From: Cyanobacteria bacterium GSL.Bin1
GTDB taxonomy: Bacteria > Cyanobacteriota > Cyanobacteriia > Cyanobacteriales > Rubidibacteraceae
Assembly: GCA_009909085.1 (NCBI GenBank)
Contig: JAAANX010000093.1
Location: 1-64,000 of the forward strand
Reading direction: 5' to 3'
Length of the DNA: 64,000 nucleotides
The notes beneath the pieces were generated by a model. That model made no database searches. It saw only the letters and a program-made list of their open reading frames with translations, and had not been told where the DNA came from. Of the stretch, positions 19,516 to 27,415 are shown piece after piece; position 1 is the stretch's first letter, and the number at the start of each line of letters is the position of its first letter. The position numbers and the translations under genes were made by a program.

Positions 19516-19728
19516 ATGAAGATGCAATATTTTGAAGACACAGATACGCTCTACATTGAGTTTCGGAGCAATGATATCGTAGAAACGAAAAACCTTGATG
19601 AAAATACACTTCTCGATCTGGATTCTCAAGGAAATATTTGTGCAATTACTTTTGAACACGCGAGCACGAATACTGATTTGCAACGAGTTACGGTTGAAGG
19701 AATTGATGTATCTTCTAATCTCGGATAA
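19516..19728 (+). CDS. DUF2283 family protein
   Basis: A 70-residue protein with the DUF2283 pattern: MKMQYFEDTDTLYIEF, then ETKNLDENTLLDLDSQGNI, then a final VEGIDVS. The family has no assigned function but is often found beside toxin-antitoxin genes. No partner gene is adjacent here. Being enclosed by two toxin-antitoxin modules supports an accessory role. Confidence 0.75.
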   Translation: MKMQYFEDTDTLYIEFRSNDIVETKNLDENTLLDLDSQGNICAITFEHASTNTDLQRVTVEGIDVSSNLG

Positions 19729-19821
19729 TAATTGTAAACAGGCATTCATAATTACTGAGATTTAAAGAGGAAGGGCGTTGCTGAGTTTCCCTCAATCGCG
19801 CATTTCATTCCCTGTTCAGAC

Positions 19822-19847
19822 CTTTTTCGATCAACTCGTTATAATTT
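19822..19847 (+). promoter_or_regulatory. Promoter of toxin-antitoxin module 2
   Basis: Differs at one position from the segment before module 1 (18657-18682). TATAAT is at 19840-19845, 66 bases before the DUF433 ATG. The similarity extends to both sides, so it is a duplicated upstream cassette and not only a shared consensus. Confidence 0.5.
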
Positions 19848-19910
19848 TAAAAAGTTTAGAATAAAACGCTACTTTCCAGCATCACTGCTTGATCCAAGTG
19901 CATTACTTTT

Positions 19911-20153
19911 ATGACACTAGACCGTATTACTAGCGATCCTAACCGTATGAACGGTCAACCTTGCATTCGTCATCTCCGCCTAACGGTGCGCCGAGTGCTG
20001 GAATTAATTGCAACCTACCCTGACCGTCAAGAACTGTTTCAAGAGTTTCCTGAGTTAGAAGAGGAAGACATCCAACAAGCACTCATTTTTGCCTCTTCCT
20101 ACTTGGATGATTATATTATGGAATTACCTAAAAGTAATGAGACTGCTGCTTGA
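19911..20153 (+). CDS. DUF433 antitoxin, module 2
   Basis: An 80-residue DUF433 protein. The N-terminal ITSDPNRMNGQPCIRHLRLTV is the family signature, followed by the helical stretch VLELIATYPDRQELFQEFP. It overlaps the DUF5615 toxin gene by 17 bases (20137-20153), the usual arrangement for this pair. It is expected to neutralise the toxin and repress the shared promoter. Confidence 0.88.
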   Translation: MTLDRITSDPNRMNGQPCIRHLRLTVRRVLELIATYPDRQELFQEFPELEEEDIQQALIFASSYLDDYIMELPKSNETAA

Positions 20154-20511
20154 TCAGGGCTTACCTCGCTCTGCTGCAACTCAACTCTCTGAAGCTGGAA
20201 TCAATACAATTCATGTTGCTGAAATCGGTTTGTCAGCAGCAGATGATCAAGACATCCTCCAGAAAGCAAAAGATGATAATCGAGTTGTTATTACCCTTGA
20301 TGCAGACTTTCATGCTCTATTAGCTCTCAGTGGCGCCGATTCTCCTTCTGTAATTCGCATCCGAATTGAAAGATTACGTGCTCAAGAATTAACCAATTTG
20401 CTCTTAACGGTGATTAGTGAGTTTGTCGAATATCTAGAACAAGGTGTTGTGATAACAGTGGAACTGAGTCGAGTTCGTATGCGTCACCTCCCACTGGTAA
20501 CAGATAGCTAG
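20137..20511 (+). CDS. DUF5615 PIN-like toxin, module 2
   Basis: A 124-residue protein starting MRLLLDQGLP. DUF5615 is a PIN-like (Mut7-C-related) nuclease family. Acidic positions are visible at Asp6, Asp36/37 (AADDQDI) and Asp55/57 (TLDADFHAL). The ATG at 20137 was chosen because the family always begins near the first Asp motif; a longer frame to 20089 reads through the antitoxin gene. It overlaps and is co-translated with the DUF433 antitoxin. Confidence 0.85.
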   Translation: MRLLLDQGLPRSAATQLSEAGINTIHVAEIGLSAADDQDILQKAKDDNRVVITLDADFHALLALSGADSPSVIRIRIERLRAQELTNLLLTVISEFVEYLEQGVVITVELSRVRMRHLPLVTDS

Positions 20512-20611
20512 AATAATGAACAATCGCGCTCTATTTAGCTAAGCCAACTGATCTGCTCCTTTGCCATAATATATTGTAAGCAGCCATTCATTTATTAATG
20601 AGTCTTTAGGA

Positions 20612-20824
20612 ATGACGTTACAAGAGATTCTTCAATCCCTAGAAACTTTATCTGAAGAAGAGCAAGACATCTTATTGGAAATTTTACGTCAGAGACGAAA
20701 TCCCACTCAGAAATATTCACTCATTCATTCTTTACGGGGAAAATATGCTGATGTAACGACTAGTAGTGATGAGTTTGCTGCTAGAAAAGAACGAGAAATT
20801 GATTGGGAAAATCGCAACAGATGA
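20612..20824 (+). CDS. Antitoxin, module 3
   Basis: A 70-residue, Glu-rich protein with an N-terminal helical segment (LQEILQSLETLSEEEQDILLEIL) and a C-terminus (EFAARKEREIDWENRN) like small antitoxins paired with VapC. No DNA-binding fold is obvious. Its TGA overlaps the toxin ATG by 4 bases (ATGA at 20821-20824), a typical translational coupling. A possible -10 (CATAATAT) lies about 40 bases upstream. Confidence 0.8.
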   Translation: MTLQEILQSLETLSEEEQDILLEILRQRRNPTQKYSLIHSLRGKYADVTTSSDEFAARKEREIDWENRNR

Positions 20825-21225
20825 ATGTTGTTTTAGATGCTTGTGCTGTAATTGCCTTCTTTCGGGATGAAGTTGGTGCTGAAATTGTAGAAGATTCTTT
20901 TCTGGATGAACGATCAACTTGTCTAATTCATAGCATCAATTTATGTGAGGTATATTATGATTTTTTGCGAATGAGTGGAGAAGAGGCAGCACAAAGTATG
21001 GTTCGAGATTTACAAGGACTTGGAGTAATAATTCGTAATGATTTAACAATTGACTTTTGGCAACAAGCTGGTCAATATAAAGCAGTAATTAAAAGGATTT
21101 CTCTTGCTGATTGCTTTGCTCTCACTTTAGCTAATCAAGAAAGTGCAACTCTGCTAACTTCTGACCGCAAAGAGTTTGAACCGATTATTCCCCTCAATAT
21201 CTGTCAGATTCATTTTATTCGTTAA
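20821..21225 (+). CDS. PIN-domain ribonuclease toxin (VapC-like), module 3
   Basis: A 134-residue PIN-domain toxin. Active-site acids are Asp6 (VVLDACAV), Glu43 (NLCEVYY), Asp97 (SLADCFAL) and Asp115 (LTSDRKEFE). It belongs to a different VapC subgroup from the module 1 toxin. The ATG at 20821 overlaps the antitoxin stop; the reading frame extends 18 bases further up but without a coupling signal. Confidence 0.88.
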   Translation: MNVVLDACAVIAFFRDEVGAEIVEDSFLDERSTCLIHSINLCEVYYDFLRMSGEEAAQSMVRDLQGLGVIIRNDLTIDFWQQAGQYKAVIKRISLADCFALTLANQESATLLTSDRKEFEPIIPLNICQIHFIR

Positions 21226-21275
21226 ATTCCAGTAAGTGCAAACTTGAACAATAAAAGAAAAACTTTATCGTCACT

Positions 21276-21521
21276 TTATATTCCAAGATTACATTCGAGT
21301 TGTTCACTTGTCATTGATTGTGTTGCAATATATTTAATAGGACGACGGGAAGACTTTTGAATCTTTCCCAGTTTTTCTGCTTCTTTCAACCAGTCACCCA
21401 CTAACTTTTTCGGTAAGTTAAATTTTTCTGCAACCTCATCTCTTGTATGTTCTAATTTTAGTGCTTCTTCAAAATATGGTAGTAATACTGGTTGACTGAC
21501 ATAACTTCTGAAACTCCTATT
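21276..21521 (-). pseudogene. Gene remnant: C-terminal fragment with helix-turn-helix-like segment
   Basis: An open minus-strand frame of about 81 codons has no start codon near its 5 prime end; a TAG lies just upstream. The translation is protein-like: PYFEEALKLEHTRDEVAEKF, NLPKKLVGDWLKEAEKLGKI and SSRRPIKYIATQ. It looks like a winged-helix-type C-terminal domain such as those on some DprA-like or other DNA-binding proteins, but the family is not certain. Most likely it is the tail of a gene lost by deletion at the island edge. Confidence 0.45.
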
Positions 21522-21527
21522 CTATCC

Positions 21528-21559
21528 TAGGTTGGGTTTCGTTCTCTCAACCCACCCTA
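21528..21559. repeat. GTAGGGTGGGTT-type interspersed palindrome
   Basis: TAGGTTGGGTT (21528-21538) pairs at 10 of 11 positions with AACCCACCCTA (21549-21559). It sits 11 bases after the end of the minus-strand 333-residue gene and may end its transcript. It is related to palindromes at 26225-26253 and 51586-51610. Confidence 0.6.
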
Positions 21560-21570
21560 CTATTAGATCG

Positions 21571-22572
21571 CTAATTGCTTTTGATATGCTGCAAAATATT
21601 ATCTTTAGTTTTTTGATAATACTTGATTAATTTCTGTAAATTTTTAACTTTTTCTTTCGACACTTCAGTATCTGCTTGGTCTTCAAATTCGCGTATGCTT
21701 TGTTTAAGAGAGTTAACGATTTCCTTAGCTTGATTAATCTTTGCTTGCTCTTTTATGAATATGTTTATTGAAATAACTTGTATTTTTGCACATTCATAAA
21801 GAACGACCTCAGGATTTTGAATTAAAGAAGCTATTCCTAATCCACTAGCCCCTCCCAAAATTGCACCGCCTCCTACAATAACTGTAAAGCCACCAGCCAT
21901 TCCAAAACCTCCTGCAGCAAGAGCTCCACCTCCTAGTGCTGCTAAACCAGAGCTTACGGCAGCAGCCCCACTTAAACCCGCTGCTGCAAAGATAGGAGCG
22001 ATAGCAGTAGCAGCAAACCCTCCAGTTACCGCAATAGCAGCAGCACCACCTAAAGCTAACATTAGAGATTTCTGTTTATTGCCAGAAGCATTATATATAT
22101 TCTCGAAAGCGGACTTCAGGCACTTCTTATAATGCAACGTTTTTTCTGCGCCCAAACCTAACATTGTACCTATATCACAGAGTTCACTTTCCCAATCAGA
22201 TTTATTAACTTTTAAGCCTTTCCATCTATCTTTTTGGGCTTGGGTAGAATCTGGAAAAGGTGTATATGGAATAAAACTAATAAGTTCCAAAATCATTATC
22301 CGAGATTTAGTAAAGAATAATTGATTTTCACGGAATTTATCCAGATCTGCTCTAAGTTCTTGAAAAGTTGTTTTAACTGTGTAGCTTGAATGACCTTCAG
22401 AAGATTTAAGCAAATTATTATAGTGACTAACCCATTGATAACGCCAATCCCGCTTTTTACCCTTTTTATCCTCATTAGAAGTCTTTAAGATATCTTCTAG
22501 AAGAAGCTGATATTTAAGACTACCCATTAAAGCAGTTTCAAAAGCATCAAAAGAAAACTCATCAGGAATCAT
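21571..22572 (-). CDS. Unknown protein with Gly/Ala-rich membrane-like core
   Basis: A 333-residue protein I do not recognise. The N-terminal half (about 1-165) is soluble and charged. Residues about 170-250 are a long Gly/Ala-rich hydrophobic run (for example GGAAAIAVTGGFAATAIAPI and GGGALAAGGFGMAGGF) with glycine-zipper spacing, compatible with membrane insertion or pore formation. The C-terminal 70 residues (INQAKEIVNSLKQSIREFED onwards) look like a coiled coil. It is AT-rich and adjoins the toxin-antitoxin island and a gene remnant, so it is probably accessory. A defence or toxin role is only a guess. Confidence 0.7.
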   Translation of the reverse strand: MIPDEFSFDAFETALMGSLKYQLLLEDILKTSNEDKKGKKRDWRYQWVSHYNNLLKSSEGHSSYTVKTTFQELRADLDKFRENQLFFTKSRIMILELISFIPYTPFPDSTQAQKDRWKGLKVNKSDWESELCDIGTMLGLGAEKTLHYKKCLKSAFENIYNASGNKQKSLMLALGGAAAIAVTGGFAATAIAPIFAAAGLSGAAAVSSGLAALGGGALAAGGFGMAGGFTVIVGGGAILGGASGLGIASLIQNPEVVLYECAKIQVISINIFIKEQAKINQAKEIVNSLKQSIREFEDQADTEVSKEKVKNLQKLIKYYQKTKDNILQHIKSN

Positions 22573-22788
22573 TTTTCTAACCCCTTTTCAATTCACAATC
22601 CTAAAATAATCCAATTTTTTACTGAGGAGATATTTGCTTAACAATTTGTTGTGACTTAAAAAATAATTTAAACTGATATTAGTCATTAAAGGCAAGCACA
22701 GTCTCTATATCATCAGATTGCCGTTTCCCAACCTATGACAACCGCGCTATCGTGAAAAATAAAGAACAAGTAAGCAGTCAATAACGGT

Positions 22789-24894
22789 ATGACAACGACA
22801 GCGACAAAACCCAATCCTCTACTGATTGGCGAAGGATTACCCCCCTTCCCCGAAATTGAACCGCAGCATGTGGTGAGTGGGATCCAACAACTGTTAGCGG
22901 AACTCGATACCCAACTGACGGAATTAGAACAAACCGTTCAACCCACTTGGGAAGGCGTAGTTGACCCCCTGACGGAAATTGAAGAACGCTTAACTTGGAG
23001 TTGGGGCATTGTTAGCCACCTCATGGGCGTGAAAAATAGCCAAGACTTGCGGGAAGCCTACGAAACGGTGCAACCTGAGGTGGTGCGCTTTATTAATAAG
23101 CTGAATCAAAGTAAGCCCATTTATGAGGCATTTAAGGCGCTGCGCCATAGTGAAGAGTGGAATCGTCTGGATGATGCTCAAAAACGGATTGTGGAGTCTT
23201 CTTTGCAAGATGCAGAACTCTCTGGTGTGGGCTTAGAAGGGAAAACCAAGGAACGGTTTAATGCGATTCAATTGGAGTTAGCAGACCTTTCTACCCAATT
23301 CTCCAATCATGTGCTGGATGCCACGAAAGCCTTTAAGCTGAAACTGACGACCCCCGAAGAAGTGGCAGGTTTACCCCAAAGTGCGCTTAATTTAGCCGCA
23401 CAAACCGCCCGTCAAGAGGGAGAAGAGAAGGCAACGGCGGAAAAGGGTCCTTGGGTGATTACCCTTGATTTTCCTAGTTTTGTGCCTTTTCTCAAACATA
23501 GCCAACGGCGAGACTTGCGGGAAAAAGTCTATCGGGCGTTTATTACTCGCGCTTCTAGTGGTGACTTAGACAACCAACCGATTATTCAGCGCATTCTGAC
23601 GTTACGGAAAGAGAAAGCCCATATTCTCGGTTTTGAAAACTATGCCCGCTTGAGTTTAGCACGAAAAATGGCACCGAGTGTGGAAGCGGTGGAAAAACTG
23701 CTAGAGGAGTTGCGTCAGGCGAGTTACGATGCAGCGGTTGCTGAACATGAAGAATTGAAAGCCTTTGCTAAAAGTAAGGGTGCAGCCGAAGCCGATGACT
23801 TGAAACATTGGGATATGCAGTATTGGGCGGAACGTCAACGGGAAGAAAAGTTTGCGTTTAACGCGGAAGAGTTACGTCCTTATTTCCCGTTACCGCAAGT
23901 GTTAAATGGCTTGTTTAGCATTACGCAACATCTCTTTGGTGTGACGATTACTGCTGCGGATGGAGAAGCCCCAGTTTGGCATGAGGATGTCCGCTATTTT
24001 CGCATTCAAGATGACAACGGACACCCCATTGCCCATTTCTATCTTGATCCCTTTTCTCGCCCTGCGGAAAAACGCGGTGGCGCGTGGATGGATGAATGTA
24101 TCAACCGTCGGAAAATGAAAGCGAGTAATGGGGATGAAAGCACCCGTCTACCGGTTGCATATCTCACTTGCAACCAAACCCCACCGGTGGATGGTCAACC
24201 CAGTTTAATGACATTTGAAGAAGTGGAAACCCTCTTCCATGAGTTTGGACATGGCTTGCAGCATATGTTGACGCAAGTGGATTATCCGGGCGCTGCTGGG
24301 ATTAATAATGTGGAATGGGATGCAGTGGAGTTACCGAGTCAGTTTATGGAAAACTGGTGTTATCATCGCCCGACATTATTCTCGATGGCGAAACATTACG
24401 AAACGGGCGAACCGTTACCGGAAGAATATTATCAGAAACTGTTGGCAGCGCGGACTTATCGCAGTGGTTCCATGATGTTACGACAACTGCACTTTAGTTT
24501 CCTCGATTTGGAACTGCACGCCCATTATGATCCAGATGGTAACGAAACTGCTTTTGATGTGCGCGATCGCGTTGCCGAGACCACCACTATCATGCGTCCC
24601 CTTCCCGAAGATGCTTTCTTATGTAGCTTTGGTCATATCTTTGCCGGTGGCTATGCAGCCGGGTATTATAGCTATAAATGGGCAGAAGTCCTCAGTGCCG
24701 ATGCTTTTGCTGCCTTTGAAGAAGCTGGTCTCGATGATGATATGGCACTTGCCAAAGTCGGGAAACAATTCCGTGATACCGTTTTAGCCTTAGGCGGATC
24801 CCTTCATCCTATGTCTGTTTTCAAAGAATTCCGTGGTCGCGAACCGCAAACGGAACCCTTATTAAGACACAGTGGTTTAACCCCGGCCACTTAA
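22789..24894 (+). CDS. prlC: Oligopeptidase A (M3 family zinc metallopeptidase)
   Basis: A 701-residue M3 peptidase (also called OpdA) that degrades short peptides in the cytosol, including cleaved signal peptides. The zinc motif HExxH is in LFHEFGHGLQHML, with the third ligand Glu in NNVEWDAVELPSQFMENW. The N-terminal PLLIGEGLPPFPEI is typical of OpdA. Length is normal and there is no sign of damage. Followed by an inverted repeat at 24909-24963. Confidence 0.95.
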   Translation: MTTTATKPNPLLIGEGLPPFPEIEPQHVVSGIQQLLAELDTQLTELEQTVQPTWEGVVDPLTEIEERLTWSWGIVSHLMGVKNSQDLREAYETVQPEVVRFINKLNQSKPIYEAFKALRHSEEWNRLDDAQKRIVESSLQDAELSGVGLEGKTKERFNAIQLELADLSTQFSNHVLDATKAFKLKLTTPEEVAGLPQSALNLAAQTARQEGEEKATAEKGPWVITLDFPSFVPFLKHSQRRDLREKVYRAFITRASSGDLDNQPIIQRILTLRKEKAHILGFENYARLSLARKMAPSVEAVEKLLEELRQASYDAAVAEHEELKAFAKSKGAAEADDLKHWDMQYWAERQREEKFAFNAEELRPYFPLPQVLNGLFSITQHLFGVTITAADGEAPVWHEDVRYFRIQDDNGHPIAHFYLDPFSRPAEKRGGAWMDECINRRKMKASNGDESTRLPVAYLTCNQTPPVDGQPSLMTFEEVETLFHEFGHGLQHMLTQVDYPGAAGINNVEWDAVELPSQFMENWCYHRPTLFSMAKHYETGEPLPEEYYQKLLAARTYRSGSMMLRQLHFSFLDLELHAHYDPDGNETAFDVRDRVAETTTIMRPLPEDAFLCSFGHIFAGGYAAGYYSYKWAEVLSADAFAAFEEAGLDDDMALAKVGKQFRDTVLALGGSLHPMSVFKEFRGREPQTEPLLRHSGLTPAT

Positions 24895-24908
24895 TCTTCT
24901 CTCCCCCT

Positions 24909-24963
24909 TCACCACCAGCTTAAAACGCAATTTTTCTACATAAGAAGAGCACTCTGGTGGTGA
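24909..24963. promoter_or_regulatory. Inverted repeat between prlC and apcD
   Basis: TCACCACCAG (24909-24918) and CTGGTGGTGA (24954-24963) form a perfect 10-base-pair stem enclosing 35 bases, which contain a smaller TTCT/AGAA pairing. It starts 14 bases after the prlC stop and ends 43 bases before the apcD ATG. It could terminate prlC or act as an apcD leader or operator. Confidence 0.5.
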
Positions 24964-25006
24964 TATCCTAGACTTACCCGACATAATTTAATACGATCAT
25001 AAAATC

Positions 25007-25492
25007 ATGAGTGTAATTAGCGAAGTTATCCTCAAAGCTGACGACGAACTGCGTTATCCCACCAGTGGCGAACTGAAAGGAATCGAAGAATTCCTCAAAA
25101 CTGGTGAACAAAGAGTACAAATCGCGCAAACTTTAGCTGAAAACGAAAAGAAAATTGTTGACCAAGCCAGTAAACAACTCTGGAAACTGCATCCCGAATA
25201 TATTGCCCCAGGTGGAAATGCTTTTGGATCTCGGGAACGTTCCCTTTGCATCCGAGATTACGGTTGGTATTTGCGTCTCATCACTTATGGCATTATTGCT
25301 GGGGATAAACAGCCCATCGAAAGTATTGGTTTAGTGGGAGTCCGGGAAATGTATAATGCCCTTGATGTTCCGGTTCCTGGTATGGCAGATGCGATTAAGT
25401 GTCTCAAAGAGGCGTCTCTCGGCTTACTCAGTGACGAAGAAGCACAAGAAGCGGGTCCCTACTTCGACTATATTATCCAAGCGATGTCTTAA
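25007..25492 (+). CDS. apcD: Allophycocyanin alpha-B subunit (terminal emitter)
   Basis: A 161-residue phycobiliprotein. Cys81 ([15 protein letters not shown]) is the phycocyanobilin attachment site. The N-terminus [20 protein letters not shown] and the segment [18 protein letters not shown] fit ApcD better than ApcA, which starts SIVTKSI. ApcD sits in the phycobilisome core and passes energy to photosystem I or II. As usual for apcD, it stands alone, away from the apcABC operon. A strong terminator follows at 25514-25546. Confidence 0.93.
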   Translation: MSVISEVILKADDELRYPTSGELKGIEEFLKTGEQRVQIAQTLAENEKKIVDQASKQLWKLHPEYIAPGGNAFGSRERSLCIRDYGWYLRLITYGIIAGDKQPIESIGLVGVREMYNALDVPVPGMADAIKCLKEASLGLLSDEEAQEAGPYFDYIIQAMS

Positions 25493-25513
25493 GGAATTAT
25501 CAATCCTGATCAG

Positions 25514-25546
25514 GAGACGCATTCGTCACGAGTGCGTCTCTTTTTT
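25514..25546 (+). terminator. Intrinsic terminator of apcD
   Basis: GAGACGCA (25514-25521) and TGCGTCTC (25533-25540) form an 8-base-pair GC-rich stem, followed at once by TTTTTT. It lies 21 bases after the apcD stop. Confidence 0.92.
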
Positions 25547-25569
25547 GTTCAGAAACTGGCTCGATCAAT

Positions 25570-25989
25570 ATGCGCAAAATTCCTTTGGTTTCTTTTATTT
25601 TACTCCTACTGGCTTGTGCCGTTTTTGGCTGGGTTCTTTCCACTGCCACTGAAGCTTTTTGGGTTTGGCTCATTGCCGGCAGTTTTTTATTACTCATGGA
25701 TGCTGGATTAACCGCTCCTTTAACCTTAATTGAAATCTTTTTTGGCAGTTGGTTAACCTCTGATAAACGAGCATTTGTGACGGTTTTAATCTTTGCCTTT
25801 GGGTTTGTTTTCGCCATTACTTGGATTCATATTTTTGCCCGGGTGCTGGTGTTACTAGCGGCAGGAACCTTATTTCGTTTAGATTTACAACGGGCAAAAT
25901 TTCGGCGTTGGCAAGCCTTAACTATTTTATTATTAACTTGTGTTGTGGGTTACGCGATTGGAATTTTTACTCACGAGCTTTTCGCTTGA
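25570..25989 (+). CDS. Unknown membrane protein (four helices)
   Basis: A 139-residue protein with about four hydrophobic helices: VSFILLLLACAVFGWVL, FWVWLIAGSFLLLMDAG, VLIFAFGFVFAITWIHI with IFARVLVLLAAGTLF, and LTILLLTCVVGYAIGIF. It begins 24 bases after the apcD terminator, so it needs its own promoter or read-through. I do not recognise a named family. Its 3 prime end overlaps the convergent gene at 25967 by 23 bases. Confidence 0.72.
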   Translation: MRKIPLVSFILLLLACAVFGWVLSTATEAFWVWLIAGSFLLLMDAGLTAPLTLIEIFFGSWLTSDKRAFVTVLIFAFGFVFAITWIHIFARVLVLLAAGTLFRLDLQRAKFRRWQALTILLLTCVVGYAIGIFTHELFA

Positions 25990-26194
25990 GATCAACCCAT
26001 TTTTTTGCTTCTCGTATCGCTTGCACTCGGCTTTTAGCCGCTGGTGTTGTCATTGCCCAACCATACTCATATCCCACCCAGGCTGAATACGTAATCAGAT
26101 CTTCTTCTTCATCAATACAAATTTCGATGGTAAAACCATGATAGGCAAACGCAAGCACTTTTTTAGGGTAGTGGGGATCAAGAATAATGGTCAT
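25967..26194 (-). CDS. Small conserved-looking protein of unknown function
   Basis: A 75-residue protein (starts MTIILDPHYPKKVLAFAY, ends VDLKRKARE). It has a beta-rich first half with an acidic EEEDL turn and a basic C-terminal helix. It converges on and overlaps the upstream membrane protein gene by 23 bases. No family was recognised; the composition looks like a real coding sequence. Confidence 0.6.
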   Translation of the reverse strand: MTIILDPHYPKKVLAFAYHGFTIEICIDEEEDLITYSAWVGYEYGWAMTTPAAKSRVQAIREAKKWVDLKRKARE

Positions 26195-26224
26195 TATTTT
26201 ACGAAATATCTAAATTAAATTGAT

Positions 26225-26253
26225 GTAGGGTGTGTGTATTGAGCACACCCTAC
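26225..26253. repeat. GTAGGGTG-type interspersed palindrome
   Basis: GTAGGGTGTG (26225-26234) and CACACCCTAC (26244-26253) form a perfect 10-base-pair stem with a 9-base loop. It lies in the gap between the 75-residue gene and sodB. It belongs to the same class as those at 21528-21559 and 51586-51610. Confidence 0.7.
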
Positions 26254-26389
26254 CTTCACAGGCAGCCATTTCTATTGGAAATGACTAACACTCAATCGCA
26301 AGCCGCTTGAAATTTTTGGTTACCCAATTTCAGCAGCAAGATTCAACCCCATTCCGGAGTTTAAAAAAGTGTAATCTGTTGACTTAAAC

Positions 26390-26992
26390 CTATTTTGCCT
26401 TAGCAAAATTTTCGGCAGCAAATTCCCAATTGACTACCTGGTCTAAAAAGGCGTCAATATAAGTGCCCCGCTGATTTTGATAGTCTAAATAGTAGGCATG
26501 TTCCCAAACATCCATGGTGAGGAGAGGGGTTTGTCCTTTGGTAAGCGGATTATCAGCATTGAGAGTTTTCGTAACTTGGAGTTTACCTTGATCCAGTACC
26601 AGCCAAGCCCAACCACTACCAAATTGACCGGTTCCTGCCGCTTTAAATGCTTCTTTGAATTTTTCAAAGCTACCAAAATCGGCATCAATTTTTTGGGCTA
26701 ATTCCCCAGTTGGTTTACCTCCACCATTGGGTTTCATGGAGTTCCAATAAAACGTATGATTCCAAGCTTGGGCACCGGTATTAAAGATTGGTGTTTTACT
26801 TTCATCACCGGCAACCATTTTAATCACGTCTTCAATGGGTTTATTGTCTAATTCTGTTCCTTCAACCGCAGCATTATATTTACTGACATACCCCGCATGA
26901 TGTTTATCGTGATGAAATTCGAGTGTGGATTTGGAAATTGCCGGTTCTAAAGCAGTGTAATCGTAAGGGAGTGGGGGTAGTTCATATCCCAT
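26390..26992 (-). CDS. sodB: Iron superoxide dismutase
   Basis: A 200-residue Fe/Mn-SOD. Metal ligands are His27 (LEFHHDKHH), His81 (GAQAWNHTFYW), Asp163 and His167 (TMDVWEHAYYLDY). The Gln in GAQAWNH is the position that usually marks the iron form (SodB). It detoxifies superoxide in the cytosol. No signal peptide is seen. Monocistronic with a 420-base upstream gap. Confidence 0.95.
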   Translation of the reverse strand: MGYELPPLPYDYTALEPAISKSTLEFHHDKHHAGYVSKYNAAVEGTELDNKPIEDVIKMVAGDESKTPIFNTGAQAWNHTFYWNSMKPNGGGKPTGELAQKIDADFGSFEKFKEAFKAAGTGQFGSGWAWLVLDQGKLQVTKTLNADNPLTKGQTPLLTMDVWEHAYYLDYQNQRGTYIDAFLDQVVNWEFAAENFAKAK

Positions 26993-27415
26993 GATTGGTT
27001 CGTCCTCAGTTAAGAAAAAATCTGTTCTAGGGACGATGGTAAGTCAAAATTTTTGTTAATGTAATCCCTATCCCCCCCAGGGGATTTTTTGCGCTTTCAT
27101 AGCAAAGGATTGAATAAAATGCATCGTCATTGGTCGAAATTTTTAGGAAGTTATGTCTCAGCAATTGCCTGAAAATCCTAATGGAAAAAATGGCTAGAAA
27201 TTTCTTTTCATCCCTCTAAAGGAAGATTTGGATACAGTTTTTATCTGATTTTTCTGCTTCAAGTGAGGAGTTGAAGTGTGATTTGGTGAAATACTCAATC
27301 AGAGGAGCATCTTGGATTTATGGCTCAGTTGAAGCAAACTGAAATCTCTTACAATTAAAGGTTGGGTCACAAATTTGAAATTAATTCTATCTAATTTTCA
27401 AAAATCCTATTTTTT
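26993..27415. other. Intergenic gap between sodB and the M42 peptidase gene
   Basis: 423 bases hold the divergent promoter regions of sodB (minus) and the M42 peptidase (plus). I see no coding frame, RNA gene or clear repeat. A run CCCCCCC is at about 27072, and the region is otherwise AT-rich. Confidence 0.5.

Noticed and set aside
19357-19749. 130-codon minus-strand frame
   Set aside because: It runs antisense through the DUF2283 gene and the GGGAATA repeat array, and shows no domain.
25007-25492. Assignment of the phycobiliprotein as ApcA or ApcF
   Set aside because: The N-terminal sequence and the segment around PVPGM fit ApcD, and apcA is normally in an apcAB(C) operon, which is absent here.
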